Assembly (NCBI RefSeq): GCF_900116805.1
Contig: NZ_FPBV01000013.1
Span: 1-64,000, forward strand
Direction: 5' to 3'
DNA: 64,000 nucleotides
Source: Paenalicyclobacillus macrosporangiidus
Lineage (GTDB): Bacteria > Bacillota > Bacilli > Alicyclobacillales > Alicyclobacillaceae
Below, one piece after another: positions 1-8,144 of this stretch (position 1 is its first letter; each line of letters begins with the position of its first letter). The notes beneath the pieces were generated by a model. That model had not been told where the DNA came from and made no database searches. It was given only the letters and a program-made list of their open reading frames with translations. The translations under genes were made by a program, and so were the position numbers.

Positions 1-95
1 AACACGCGTACCCATCCCGAACACGACCGTTAAGCCCTCCAGCGCCGATGATACTAGGGGCGGGAGCCCCTGGGAAAGCAGGACGCCGCCAGGCG
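1..95 (+). rRNA. rrf: 5S ribosomal RNA, 3' part
   Basis: The first bases match the middle and 3' end of Firmicute 5S rRNA: a CCCATCCCGAACACG block, then CAGCGCCGATGATACTAGGGG and a closing GGACGCCGCCAGGC. About 25 nt of the 5' end lie outside the window. A strong terminator follows directly, so this is probably the last gene of an rRNA operon. The 3' end is set by comparison with Bacillus 5S and may be off by a few bases. Confidence 0.93.
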
Positions 96-103
96 GGAGA
101 GAG

Positions 104-143
104 AAGGCCCGGAATGCACGGTAAGGTGCAGACCGGGCCTTTT
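104..143 (+). terminator. Rho-independent terminator of the rRNA operon
   Basis: AAGGCCCGG (104-112) pairs with CCGGGCCTT (133-141), with an inner TGCAC/GTGCA stem, and is followed by T residues. It lies 9 nt after the 5S end. Confidence 0.9.
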
Positions 144-220
144 GCTGTTGTGTGGAGTGGAGCTGCGTGTGCCGTAGGAGGCTGGCTTGTCAGCGGCATG
201 GCCCCGTGCGCGGAGTCGGA

Positions 221-288
221 AATGGGGTGTGAATGGGTGGTCAATGGGGGCGAATGGGTTGTGAATGGGTGATGAATGGGGGAATGGG
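221..288 (+). repeat. Phased AATGGG direct repeats
   Basis: Seven copies of AATGGG start at 221, 232, 243, 253, 264, 275 and 283, so spacing is 10-11 bp for the first six. The spacers vary (GGTGTG, TGGTC, GGGCG, TTGTG, TGATG). All copies lie on one face of the helix. No gene covers them, and their function is unknown. Confidence 0.75.
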
Positions 289-983
289 GTGAGGAGACTG
301 CCTGTCCGTCGAGGTGTAACAGCAGGAATGCACTTATAGTCCCGGGGTTGGAATGGATAGCGACGGCATTGCATTTATCGTGGAGGCCTGGGGCGGAGTT
401 CGTGACGGAATGGCATGTAAGCGGGCGGATGGGCAGCCAAGACGGGGTGGACATGGAGCGATTAAAGTAACGAAACAGCATTATGGCATCTGCGGGGTGT
501 GAGTTAAGACCGAAACGTACACTACGGTGCCGGCACCCGAGCGAGATAAGGCGGAAAATGATTTTAGAGGTCGACACTGGGCAGCGCACCCCCCTGGAAC
601 CGGCGGGTACCGGCCAGACACCGGCCAGCACCGTCCGGCGAGCCTGGCGAACCAGGCGTGGTCGTAGCCTCGTACAGTACCTTGGAGTCAGCGCCTGCCC
701 ATCCGTTGCTCGTGAAGTGGAGCCGCCATCGTGGCCCGATCACGCGTCTACCTAATTCCACCCAGACCGTCGTTCATCTGTCCATGTCGCCCGTCCCCTC
801 GTCTCCTGTCCGGTCATCCCCGCGCCTCATCCCGTCCTCTGAAGCCGATCGCCATTCCGCCTTCGCATGCCCGCAACGCCCGCACACAACACCCGCATAC
901 AGCGCCCGCTCCCAACACCCGCCCGCACCGTCCTCCTCACGCCGCCTTCATCCCGCCCACCACATGCCGGCTCATCATACGGA
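289..983. other. Gene-free region between rRNA operon and acid-sugar operon
   Basis: No reading frame here resembles a protein. The short frames overlap each other on both strands and lack ribosome-binding sites. From about 755 to 970 the plus strand is very rich in C and T and poor in G (runs such as CGTCCCCTCGTCTCCTGTCC), unlike the G-rich coding strands elsewhere. No tRNA fold was recognised. Confidence 0.6.
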
Positions 984-1012
984 TTGACAAAGCGGTTACA
1001 TTATAGTATTCC
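984..1012 (+). promoter_or_regulatory. Possible promoter of the acid-sugar operon
   Basis: A perfect TTGACA lies at 984-989. A TATAGT at 1002-1007 is only 12 bp away. A standard 17-bp spacer would put the -10 at TATTCC (1007-1012). A promoter is likely here, but the -10 choice is unsettled. The operator-like dyad starts 6 bp downstream. Confidence 0.5.
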
Positions 1013-1017
1013 TAACT

Positions 1018-1046
1018 CAGAATACGTTTTCCGAAAACGAATTCTG
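1018..1046. promoter_or_regulatory. 29-bp near-perfect dyad, probable operator
   Basis: The left arm CAGAATACGTTTT (1018-1030) and right arm AAAACGAATTCTG (1034-1046) are inverted copies with one mismatch, around a CCG centre. Each arm contains a CpG like the core of LacI-family operators, and 1031-1044 resembles a cre site except at its outer bases. It sits just after the promoter and 21 bp before the regulator start, which fits autoregulation. Confidence 0.65.
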
Positions 1047-1067
1047 TCTGTATGGGAGGTGATGAGC

Positions 1068-1835
1068 ATGGTTACGATAAAGGACGTTGCGGCAAGGGCG
1101 GGCGTCTCCCCGGCGACCGTATCGCGGGTGTTGAACGGGGTGCCGACGGTGGACATGGAGATCGCGGCCCGCGTGCGCCAGGCGGCCAGTGAGCTGGACT
1201 ATCACCCCAATGAGGCGGGGCGGAATCTGCGAATGCGGATTGACAGCACATTCGGCCCCGAATTCGCGGTGCGCTCCCGAGAGCACCTCGCGGCAAAGCG
1301 GAAGATCGCGGAGCGGGCGGCGTTGTTGGTCTCCAGCAACGACACCATTGGACTCGATTCCGGATCCACAGTCTCGATGATGTGCCCGTATCTGCCTTCC
1401 GGCGTATTGATTTACACCAATTCGCTGGCGGTCTTGCAACCGGCGGCGCGCCGGGGGATCGCCGTGAACCTCGCACCGGGGCGCTACGTGCCCGAGATGG
1501 CCGCGGTGTTCGGAAGCGACACGGACGCGTATTTTCGCGAGCGGCGGCTGCAGCGATACTTCCTGTCGTCCGCGAAAGTGGACGTGCGCCGCGGGTTGTA
1601 CAACTTCAATCCGCTCACCACGACCGTGAAATTGGCCGCGATGGAGCGGGCTGACATGTCCATTCTCTTGGTCCACCACGAGAAATTCTGCGACGCCGGC
1701 TTGGATGCGTATGCCCCATTGACGCGCGTGGACCTGCTCATCACCGACTATATCCCGGCGCCGTACCGGGATGTGGTGCTCGCCAGCGGGGTTCCCGTCA
1801 TCGAGGTGCAGCCACAGGCCGGAGACGGCGCGTGA
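1068..1835 (+). CDS. Chimeric transcription regulator: LacI-type HTH with DeoR-type sensor domain
   Basis: 255 residues. The N-terminus (TIKDVAARAGVSPATVSRVLNG, residues 3-24) is a textbook LacI-family DNA-binding helix-turn-helix, with a hinge-like YHPNEAGRNLR segment to about residue 55. The rest is not a LacI periplasmic-binding fold. It matches the DeoR C-terminal phosphosugar-sensing domain: AERAALLV, then GLDSGST (95-101), YTNSL (116-120), and a C-terminal VDLLITDY segment. Start: GGGAGGTG at 1054-1061 is correctly spaced for ATG 1068; ATG 1062 would be too close. It overlaps the kinase gene by 4 nt and so probably controls this operon, with a phosphorylated acid sugar as plausible effector (inference). 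Confidence 0.85.
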   Translation: MVTIKDVAARAGVSPATVSRVLNGVPTVDMEIAARVRQAASELDYHPNEAGRNLRMRIDSTFGPEFAVRSREHLAAKRKIAERAALLVSSNDTIGLDSGSTVSMMCPYLPSGVLIYTNSLAVLQPAARRGIAVNLAPGRYVPEMAAVFGSDTDAYFRERRLQRYFLSSAKVDVRRGLYNFNPLTTTVKLAAMERADMSILLVHHEKFCDAGLDAYAPLTRVDLLITDYIPAPYRDVVLASGVPVIEVQPQAGDGA

Positions 1836-3268
1836 AAGGCGGCTTTTTGATGCATTCCTGTCATCCCACGGACAGCGGGACGGCGGAACGTCCGCGTCCG
1901 CTGGACACAGACCGACACCTTCTCCCTGGCGTCTGCATTCTGGCGGACGATCTCACTGGCGCCGCAGACGCCGCAAATTATTTCCGGACTGGATTGTACC
2001 GGGTGCGGGTGAGCCTGAACCCGGACGCCCCTTGGGATCCCGCGCTGGGTCCTCACGTCGTCCAGGTGGCCGATACCGAATCGCGCGCCGCAGAGCCCGA
2101 AGAGGCATGGCGGCGGGTGGCGCGGGCGGCAGGCGGACTGAAAGACCTCGGCAGTCGTCTCGGCACCGCGGCCGGAGCCCTGCACGTGTACAAAAAGGTG
2201 GACTCCACACTGCGGGGACATCTGGGGATTGAGTTGGAGGCGGCTCTGGAGGCGCTCGGCCGCCGCATCGCCGTGTTTGCTCCATCGTTTCCCGCCAATG
2301 GCCGGCAGGTGGTGGGCGGCCGCCTGTCCGTGCACGGGACACCCGTGCACCAGACCGCATTCGCGCAGGATCCCCGGAATCCCATTGAGTCGGACCGGGT
2401 GGCCGACGTGATTGCCCAAGGGACTCAGCTTCCTGTCGACGAACTTCCGCTGTCCGTCCTCCGGTCGGGGCCGGCGGCCGCCGCCTCCTGGTTGGACGCG
2501 CTCGGCCCCGGCACGCGCGTGGTCGTGGCCGACGCCGAAACGGAGGACGATCTCGCGGTCATCGCGGACGCGTTTGCGGCGCGGGAGGACGTGCTCCTGT
2601 GCGGATCCGCTGGCTTGGCGAAGCAGCTGCCGCGGCACTGGCTCGCGAAGCCCGACGCGGAAACCGACGCCAGCGCGGATCGGAGCAGGCAGGACGACGC
2701 GGCCGGTACGGCACAGGCGCACGACCCGTGCGACCGGGTGCTGGTGCTGGTGGGCAGCGCCAATCCGGCGGCGCACCGGCAGCTCGAGGTCCTGGCCCAG
2801 CAGGCTGGCATCCGAGTGACGGAGCTCGACCCGGTTCAACTCGCCCATCCGCAGACGACCGCAGAAGAACTCGCCCGGGCGACGCAGGACCTCGTCCAAT
2901 CCACCGCAGCGCGCGAACGGGAGGGCTCGGCGGGGCCCGTGTTGGCCGCGGCGGCATTGGGCACGCGCCGTCCCGCCGGTGCGAGCGGCCGCCGGTTCGA
3001 GGACGATCTCGCCGCCGCCGCGAAGATTTGGTTTGAGCGCGCGGCTGGACAGGCCATCGGCTTCGTCGCCACCGGCGGCGACACCGCCCTCGCCCTGTGC
3101 CGCGCCATCGGCGTGCATGCCATCTGGCCCGAGGGGGAGGTGGCTCCCGGGATCCCGTGGAACACCATCGAGACGCCCCGAGGGCGCGCCCTGTTGGTCA
3201 CCAAGGCTGGCGGATTTGGGACTGAGGACGCGTTGTGGCGAGCGGTGCAATTCTTGACATCATACTGA
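1832..3268 (+). CDS. dtnK: Four-carbon acid-sugar kinase (DUF1537 family), probable D-threonate/D-erythronate kinase
   Basis: 478 residues. The signature ILADDLTGAADAA (residues 36-48) opens the N-terminal DUF1537 domain. The C-terminal nucleotide-binding domain carries ATGGDTALALCRAIG and ends with KAGGFGTEDAL. Members phosphorylate the 4-OH of tetronates such as D-threonate and D-erythronate. The substrate here is inferred from the following pdxA2-type gene, the known partner in D-threonate degradation. The GTG start overlaps the regulator stop (GTGA); ATG 1850 is an alternative. The region around residues 265-310 is lower in conservation and looks like a linker. Confidence 0.85.
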   Translation: MKGGFLMHSCHPTDSGTAERPRPLDTDRHLLPGVCILADDLTGAADAANYFRTGLYRVRVSLNPDAPWDPALGPHVVQVADTESRAAEPEEAWRRVARAAGGLKDLGSRLGTAAGALHVYKKVDSTLRGHLGIELEAALEALGRRIAVFAPSFPANGRQVVGGRLSVHGTPVHQTAFAQDPRNPIESDRVADVIAQGTQLPVDELPLSVLRSGPAAAASWLDALGPGTRVVVADAETEDDLAVIADAFAAREDVLLCGSAGLAKQLPRHWLAKPDAETDASADRSRQDDAAGTAQAHDPCDRVLVLVGSANPAAHRQLEVLAQQAGIRVTELDPVQLAHPQTTAEELARATQDLVQSTAAREREGSAGPVLAAAALGTRRPAGASGRRFEDDLAAAAKIWFERAAGQAIGFVATGGDTALALCRAIGVHAIWPEGEVAPGIPWNTIETPRGRALLVTKAGGFGTEDALWRAVQFLTSY

Positions 3269-3286
3269 TTGTGGAGTTGACGGACT

Positions 3287-4333
3287 GTGAGCAAACCGAT
3301 TGTGGCTGTGACCATGGGCGATCCCGCAGGCATCGGGCCCGAGATCACGCTGCTGGCGGTCCAGGCGCCGGAGGTCCGGGACCGGGTGAAGTTGGTGGTC
3401 ATCGGGGATCTGGAACGGCTCCGGGAGGCATCCCGCATCCTCGCGTCCGCCGGACGTTGGAAGGGGGCGGCGCCCGAGCTGAGGGCCATCGAGCGGCTGG
3501 AGGACGCCAGGTTTGAAGACGGGGTCATTGATGTGCTCGACTTGCACAACGTGCCCGCGGGGCTGCCCTGGGGGCAGGTCACCCGGGAGGCCGGCCGGGC
3601 CGCTTTTGAGTACGTGGCAAAGGCGGTCGATCTCGCCGTGAACCGCACGGCCGACGCCATCGCCACCGCCCCCATCAACAAGGAGGCGTGGAAACTCGCC
3701 GGGGTCAAGTATCCCGGACACACCGAGGCGTTGGCGGAGCTGTCCGGATCGCCGAGCTCGGCGATGATGCTCGTCAACGGCCGGCTGCGCGTGGTGCACG
3801 TGACCACCCACGTCAGCCTGCGGCAGGCCATCGAACTGGCGACGACGGAACGGGTGCTGGAGCGCATCCGCTTGACCCACCGTTCGCTGGAGCAGTTTGG
3901 CCTGCGCAATCCCCGGATTGCCGTCGCCGGTCTGAATCCGCACGCTGGAGAAGGGGGGCTGTTCGGCGACGAGGACGAGCGCCAGATCCGGCCCGCGGTG
4001 GAGCAGGCCCGGGCGGAAGGCGTGGATTGCACGGGCCCGCTGCCGCCCGACTCCGTGTACGCCAGGGCGGCAGGAGGCGAGTTTGATGCCGTCATCGCCA
4101 TGTATCACGACCAGGGCCACATCGCCATCAAGATGCTCGGCTTCGACACGGGCATCAACGTGACGCTCGGGCTTCCGATTCTGCGCACGTCGGTGGATCA
4201 CGGCACCGCCTTTGACATCGCTGGCAAAGGTGTCGCGAGAGAGAAGAGCATGATTGCATCCATTCTGGTCGCGGCCGATTTCTTGTCGGGGGACGCGTCC
4301 GAACACAACGCACAGCAGGAGGAGACCGTATGA
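3287..4333 (+). CDS. pdxA2: PdxA-family dehydrogenase, probable 4-phospho-D-threonate dehydrogenase
   Basis: 348 residues, GTG start. It has the PdxA fold signatures VTMGDPAGIGPEI at the N-terminus, the metal-ligand segments YPGHTEAL, HVTTHVSL and MYHDQGHIAIKML, and a C-terminal DHGTAFDIAGKG motif. PdxA enzymes oxidise and decarboxylate 4-phosphorylated hydroxy acids. Bacilli make pyridoxal phosphate by PdxST, and this gene sits between a DUF1537 kinase and a sugar-acid permease, so a catabolic PdxA2 role giving DHAP, CO2 and NADH is more likely than vitamin B6 synthesis. The stop overlaps the permease start (ATGA). Confidence 0.88.
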   Translation: MSKPIVAVTMGDPAGIGPEITLLAVQAPEVRDRVKLVVIGDLERLREASRILASAGRWKGAAPELRAIERLEDARFEDGVIDVLDLHNVPAGLPWGQVTREAGRAAFEYVAKAVDLAVNRTADAIATAPINKEAWKLAGVKYPGHTEALAELSGSPSSAMMLVNGRLRVVHVTTHVSLRQAIELATTERVLERIRLTHRSLEQFGLRNPRIAVAGLNPHAGEGGLFGDEDERQIRPAVEQARAEGVDCTGPLPPDSVYARAAGGEFDAVIAMYHDQGHIAIKMLGFDTGINVTLGLPILRTSVDHGTAFDIAGKGVAREKSMIASILVAADFLSGDASEHNAQQEETV

Positions 4334-5301
4334 AACGCGCCATCGACAAAATCCCCGGCGGGATGATGATCATCCCGCTGCTCATCGGGGCTGTGCTCCG
4401 CACTCTGTTCCCGCATCTTGCGGACGATCCGGTGTTCAAGAGCTCGTTCACGGGCGGCCTGTTCACCGGCGCGTCGGCCCTGTTGGCGGCCTTTTACATC
4501 TGCCTGGGCAGCACCATCCAATTGCGCGACACCGGTTACATCTTGCGCAAAGGCGTTGCGCTCTGGGCCGGCAAGGTTGTGACCGCTGCCATCATCGGAT
4601 TTCTCATCAAATGGCTGGCGCCGGACCAGAACCACCTGGTGCTCGGCCTGTCTGCCCTCGCCATCGTGGCCGCCTTCTCCGACACCAACGGCGGTCTCTA
4701 CATGGCCCTGATGGGCCAGCTCGGGAAGCGGCGGGAGGACGTGGCCGCCTACTCCATCATGTCCTTGGAGTCGGGGCCGTTCTTCACCATGCTGATCCTC
4801 GGCGTCACCGGCCTGGCGTCCTTCCCGCTCCTGGCCTTCGTGTACGCTATCCTGCCGCTGATCATCGGCATGGTGCTCGGCAATCTGGACGACGAGATGC
4901 GCAAGTTCCTGAGCAAGGCCCAGGACGTGCTCATCCCCATGTTCGCACTGGCCCTCGGCTTTGGTATCAACCTCGCGAACGTGCTCAAGGCCGGCCTGTC
5001 CGGCATCGTGCTCGGCCTGCTGGTCGTCGTGGTGACAGGCGCGGTGTTGGTGCTGCTGGATCGCCTGACGGGCGGCAACGGCTTGGCGGGCATCGCAGCG
5101 GCTTCCACCGCGGGCAACGCCGCGGCTGTTCCGATGGCGGTGGCCGCCGCGTACGCCGGGTACAAGGGAGTGGCCGCGACGGCGACGGTGCAGGTCGCTG
5201 CGTCCGTGATCGTCACCGCCATCCTGGTGCCCATCCTCACCGCGTGGTACGCGCGGCGGGTGAACGGGCGGGCGGATTCGGGTCACGCCCCGGTGGCCTG
5301 A
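4330..5301 (+). CDS. kdgT: KdgT-family sugar-acid permease
   Basis: 323 residues, almost entirely hydrophobic, with about ten membrane segments. It starts with KRAIDKIPGGMMIIPLLIGA and contains AAFSDTNGGLYMALMGQ and AASTAGNAAAVPMAVA, both typical of the 2-keto-3-deoxygluconate:H+ symporter family. It is translationally coupled to pdxA2 by an ATGA overlap. In this operon it probably imports the tetronate that the kinase phosphorylates. No aldolase gene is present, as expected if PdxA2 releases DHAP directly. No clear terminator was seen before the next promoter at 5345. Confidence 0.88.
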   Translation: MKRAIDKIPGGMMIIPLLIGAVLRTLFPHLADDPVFKSSFTGGLFTGASALLAAFYICLGSTIQLRDTGYILRKGVALWAGKVVTAAIIGFLIKWLAPDQNHLVLGLSALAIVAAFSDTNGGLYMALMGQLGKRREDVAAYSIMSLESGPFFTMLILGVTGLASFPLLAFVYAILPLIIGMVLGNLDDEMRKFLSKAQDVLIPMFALALGFGINLANVLKAGLSGIVLGLLVVVVTGAVLVLLDRLTGGNGLAGIAAASTAGNAAAVPMAVAAAYAGYKGVAATATVQVAASVIVTAILVPILTAWYARRVNGRADSGHAPVA

Positions 5302-5344
5302 CGCGGGAAGCGGTCCGCCGGCCCATGAGGCCGGGACCTGCCCG

Positions 5345-5373
5345 TTGACACCCCGTGACGGTCGGGGTATACC
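5345..5373 (+). promoter_or_regulatory. Promoter of the proBA leader
   Basis: TTGACA (5345-5350), 17 bp, TATACC (5368-5373). Transcription would begin near 5380, just before the T-box leader. Confidence 0.8.
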
Positions 5374-5379
5374 TACGGT

Positions 5380-5653
5380 ATAGGAACAATCGGCCTGGCG
5401 GCAGCCGGGTGCATACGAGCGATGACAGATCCAGTAGATCCGTGGCACCGACAGAGAGCATGGGTGATGCGCTGAGAGCCCGTGCGGGAACGTGCGGATC
5501 GAAACCGAGTCTGGAGCTTTCCGTGATAAAGCGGAACGGGTGCCGGCCGTTACAACGGCGAGAGCGGGTGCCCCGTGTCCATGCCGTGGCGCGGTCCGGC
5601 ACCAAGGAAGGTGGTACCGCGAGCCCTTTCGCCCTTCTGGCGAGAGGGCTTTT
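5380..5653 (+). ncRNA. T-box riboswitch, proline-specific
   Basis: The T-box core AAGGTGGTACCGCG (5608-5621) is followed by a terminator. Upstream, stem I shows the AGAGAGCATGGGTGATGC loop region near 5453-5470, and on its 3' side GAAA-CCG-A places a proline codon (CCG, 5505-5507) as specifier. Uncharged tRNA-Pro would stabilise the antiterminator and allow proB-proA expression. The leader is about 270 nt. The exact stem boundaries are not worked out. Confidence 0.92.
5622..5653 (+). terminator. T-box-controlled terminator before proB
   Basis: AGCCCTTTCGCC (5622-5633) pairs with GGCGAGAGGGCT (5639-5650), followed by TTT. It competes with the antiterminator containing the T-box sequence. Confidence 0.9.
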
Positions 5654-5695
5654 CTGTTGGTGACCGCCAAAGTCCGCGGGACGGAGGGGGAAGTC

Positions 5696-6823
5696 ATGCG
5701 CGCGGCGAAGATGGTGGTGAAAATTGGATCGAGCAGCCTCACCGACGCCTCTGGAAAGGTCGACGAGCATCGATTGGCCCGGCTCGTCGGTGAGGTGCAT
5801 CGCGTCCGGGAGGCGGGATGGCAGGTGGTCCTCGTCTCCTCCGGTGCGGTGGCGGCCGGGGTGGGGCGGCTAGGCTGGCGGCGGGCGCATCTGACGATGC
5901 CGGAGAAGCAGGCCGCCGCCGCCGTCGGCCAGGGGCTGCTCATCGGGATGTACGAGACCGTGTTCGCCCGTTTCGGCGTCCCGGTCGGGCAGGTGCTGTT
6001 GAGCCGCGCCGACATTCAGTCGCGGCGACGCTTCATCCACATCCGCAACACGCTGACCACCCTGCTGGCGCGGGGCGTGGTGCCGATTGTGAACGAGAAC
6101 GACACCGTCGCCGTGGAGGAGATCCGCTTCGGCGACAACGACACCCTCGCCGCCCTGGTGGCGCTGGTGGTGGAGGCGGACCGGCTGGTGCTGTTGACCG
6201 ACACCGACGGGTTGTACACCGCCGATCCGCGGACGCATGCCGACGCTCGGCGGATCGATCACGTTCGCGAATGGACCCCCGACCTGGAACGGATGGCGGG
6301 CGGCAGCGGCAGCGCCGTCGGGACCGGCGGCATGCGAACGAAGCTCGCCGCGGCGCGCATCGCCGTGGAGGCGGGCATCCCCGCCCTGGTGGCTGCGAGC
6401 GGCGCGGAGGATATCTTGTTGCGCGCCGCGCGCGGGGAACCGGTGGGGACCTGGTTTCACCCGCAACCGTCGCGCCTGCCGGCGAAAAAGCTCTGGATGG
6501 CGCACGGGACGAAGGTCGAAGGGGCGCTGATCCTCGACGACGGGGCCGTCCGTGCCATCACCGAACAGGCGGCGAGTCTACTGTTTCCCGGCGTGGCCGC
6601 CGTGGAAGGCGAGTTCCGCGAGGGCGCGGTGGTCGCTTGCAAGACGATGGAGGGCCGCGTGATCGCCAAGGGCATGGTGCACCTGTCCTCTGGGGACCTG
6701 CGGGTGCTCCTGGAACGGCGCGCGGCCGGCCGGCCGGTGCACGTGGACCATGAGGTGGTGCACCGCGACCAACTGGTGTTGACGGACGCGGACGCGGTGG
6801 CGAAGGTCACCACGGGACACTGA
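5696..6823 (+). CDS. proB: Glutamate 5-kinase
   Basis: 375 residues. It phosphorylates L-glutamate to gamma-glutamyl phosphate, the first step of proline synthesis. The N-terminal amino-acid-kinase domain shows VVKIGSSSLTD, VSSGAVAAGVGRLG, VNENDTVAVEEIRFGDNDTLAALVA and GTGGMRTKLAAARIA. A PUA domain fills the last 100 residues (LWMAHGTKVEGALILDDGAV). Start ATG 5696 has GGAGGGGG at 5683-5690; in-frame starts upstream would lie inside the T-box. It precedes proA by 18 nt. Confidence 0.96.
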   Translation: MRAAKMVVKIGSSSLTDASGKVDEHRLARLVGEVHRVREAGWQVVLVSSGAVAAGVGRLGWRRAHLTMPEKQAAAAVGQGLLIGMYETVFARFGVPVGQVLLSRADIQSRRRFIHIRNTLTTLLARGVVPIVNENDTVAVEEIRFGDNDTLAALVALVVEADRLVLLTDTDGLYTADPRTHADARRIDHVREWTPDLERMAGGSGSAVGTGGMRTKLAAARIAVEAGIPALVAASGAEDILLRAARGEPVGTWFHPQPSRLPAKKLWMAHGTKVEGALILDDGAVRAITEQAASLLFPGVAAVEGEFREGAVVACKTMEGRVIAKGMVHLSSGDLRVLLERRAAGRPVHVDHEVVHRDQLVLTDADAVAKVTTGH

Positions 6824-6841
6824 CGAAGGAGGGGATGGGTC

Positions 6842-8131
6842 ATGGCGCTGTCGGCGGAACAGGTGGATGCGATTCTTCGTCAGGCCCGGGCGGCCAAGGT
6901 GGCCAGCCGGGCGCTGGCCGTCCTGGGACCGGACCGGCGCAACGAGGCGCTTCGCGCCATCATGGACGCGCTGTGGGCGGACCGGGCCGCCATTCTCGCG
7001 GCCAACACGGAGGACGTGGCGAGCGCGCGGGCCGCGGGGGAAGCGGCGAGCCGGGTGGACCGGCTCATCCTCAACGAGCGGCGGATGGAGCAGATGATGG
7101 AGTCGCTGCGGCAGGTGATGGAGCTGCCCGATCCGGTGGGCCACGTGGACGCCGCGTGGACGCGGCCGGGCGGCCTGCGCATCGAGCGGGTGCGGGTGCC
7201 CTTCGGCGTCATCGCCATCATCTACGAGTCGCGTCCGAACGTGACGGTCGACGCGGCGGCGCTCGCCCTGAAGACGGGCAACGCGGTGGTGCTCCGCGGC
7301 GGGAAGGAGGCCCTGCGTTCGAACGCCGCGCTGGTGGCGGCCATGCAGGCGGGCCTCGCCCGGGCGGGGATGCCGGAGAAGGCGGTGCAACTGGTGACCG
7401 CCACCGACCGGGACTCCGTGGACGTCGTCATTCGCGCCAAGGGTCTGGTGGATCTCGCCATCCCCCGCGGCGGCGCGGGGCTCATCGCGCGGGTGGTGGA
7501 GCGGGCGCTGGTGCCGGTCATCGAGACGGGCGTCGGCAACTGCCATGTGTACGTGGACCGCGCGGCCGATCTGGACATGGCGGAGGCGATTGTCATCAAC
7601 GCCAAAGTGCAGCGCCCGTCGGTGTGCAACGCGGCGGAGACCCTGCTCGTGCACCAGGCGGTGGCGGAGGCATTCCTGCCGCGCGTGGCGCGGGCGCTGG
7701 CCGAGCGGGGCGTGGAGATTCGGGCGTGTCCGCGGACGCTGGCGGTACTCGGGGCCGCGGGCGGCCGCATGGAACGGGTCGTCCCGGCCGCGGAGGCGGA
7801 TTGGGACACGGAGTACCTGGACCTCATCCTGGCAGTGCGCGTGGTGGACAGCCTCGACGAGGCCATCGCCCACATCGAGCGCCACGGCACGCGCCACTCG
7901 GAGGCGATTGTGACGGACGATCCGGCGGCGGCCGAGGCGTTCCTGGCGAGGGTGGATGCGGCGGCTGTGTACCACAACGCGTCGACGCGCTTCACGGACG
8001 GGTTTGAGTTCGGTTTCGGGGCGGAGATGGGCATCTCCACGCAGAAACTGCACGCGCGCGGGCCGATGGGACTGCCCGAGCTGACGACGTACAAGTACGT
8101 GGTGCGCGGGACGGGGCAGGTGCGGGGGTGA
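6842..8131 (+). CDS. proA: Gamma-glutamyl phosphate reductase
   Basis: 429 residues. It reduces gamma-glutamyl phosphate to glutamate semialdehyde with NADPH. The aldehyde-dehydrogenase-like fold shows FGVIAIIYESRPNVTVDAAAL and the catalytic cysteine Cys262 in QRPSVCNAAETLLVH. The C-terminus HNASTRFTDGFEFGFGAEMGISTQKLHARGPMGLPELTTYKYV is typical. AAGGAGGGG precedes ATG 6842. It is cotranscribed with proB and, from the 13-nt gap, with the enolase-superfamily gene that follows. Confidence 0.97.
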   Translation: MALSAEQVDAILRQARAAKVASRALAVLGPDRRNEALRAIMDALWADRAAILAANTEDVASARAAGEAASRVDRLILNERRMEQMMESLRQVMELPDPVGHVDAAWTRPGGLRIERVRVPFGVIAIIYESRPNVTVDAAALALKTGNAVVLRGGKEALRSNAALVAAMQAGLARAGMPEKAVQLVTATDRDSVDVVIRAKGLVDLAIPRGGAGLIARVVERALVPVIETGVGNCHVYVDRAADLDMAEAIVINAKVQRPSVCNAAETLLVHQAVAEAFLPRVARALAERGVEIRACPRTLAVLGAAGGRMERVVPAAEADWDTEYLDLILAVRVVDSLDEAIAHIERHGTRHSEAIVTDDPAAAEAFLARVDAAAVYHNASTRFTDGFEFGFGAEMGISTQKLHARGPMGLPELTTYKYVVRGTGQVRG

Positions 8132-8144
8132 AGGAGGAGACGAG

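Noticed and set aside
984-1007. TTGACA with TATAGT as a sigma-A promoter
   Set aside because: The 12-bp spacer is too short, so only the general presence of a promoter is claimed and the -10 is left open.
1748-3250. Long minus-strand open frames opposite the kinase and dehydrogenase genes
   Set aside because: They are antisense shadows of high-GC coding DNA. They have Arg/Pro/His-rich content and no ribosome-binding site or family match.
4330-5301. Possible TRAP or tripartite transporter
   Set aside because: One polytopic protein with KdgT motifs and no binding-protein or small membrane subunit gene.
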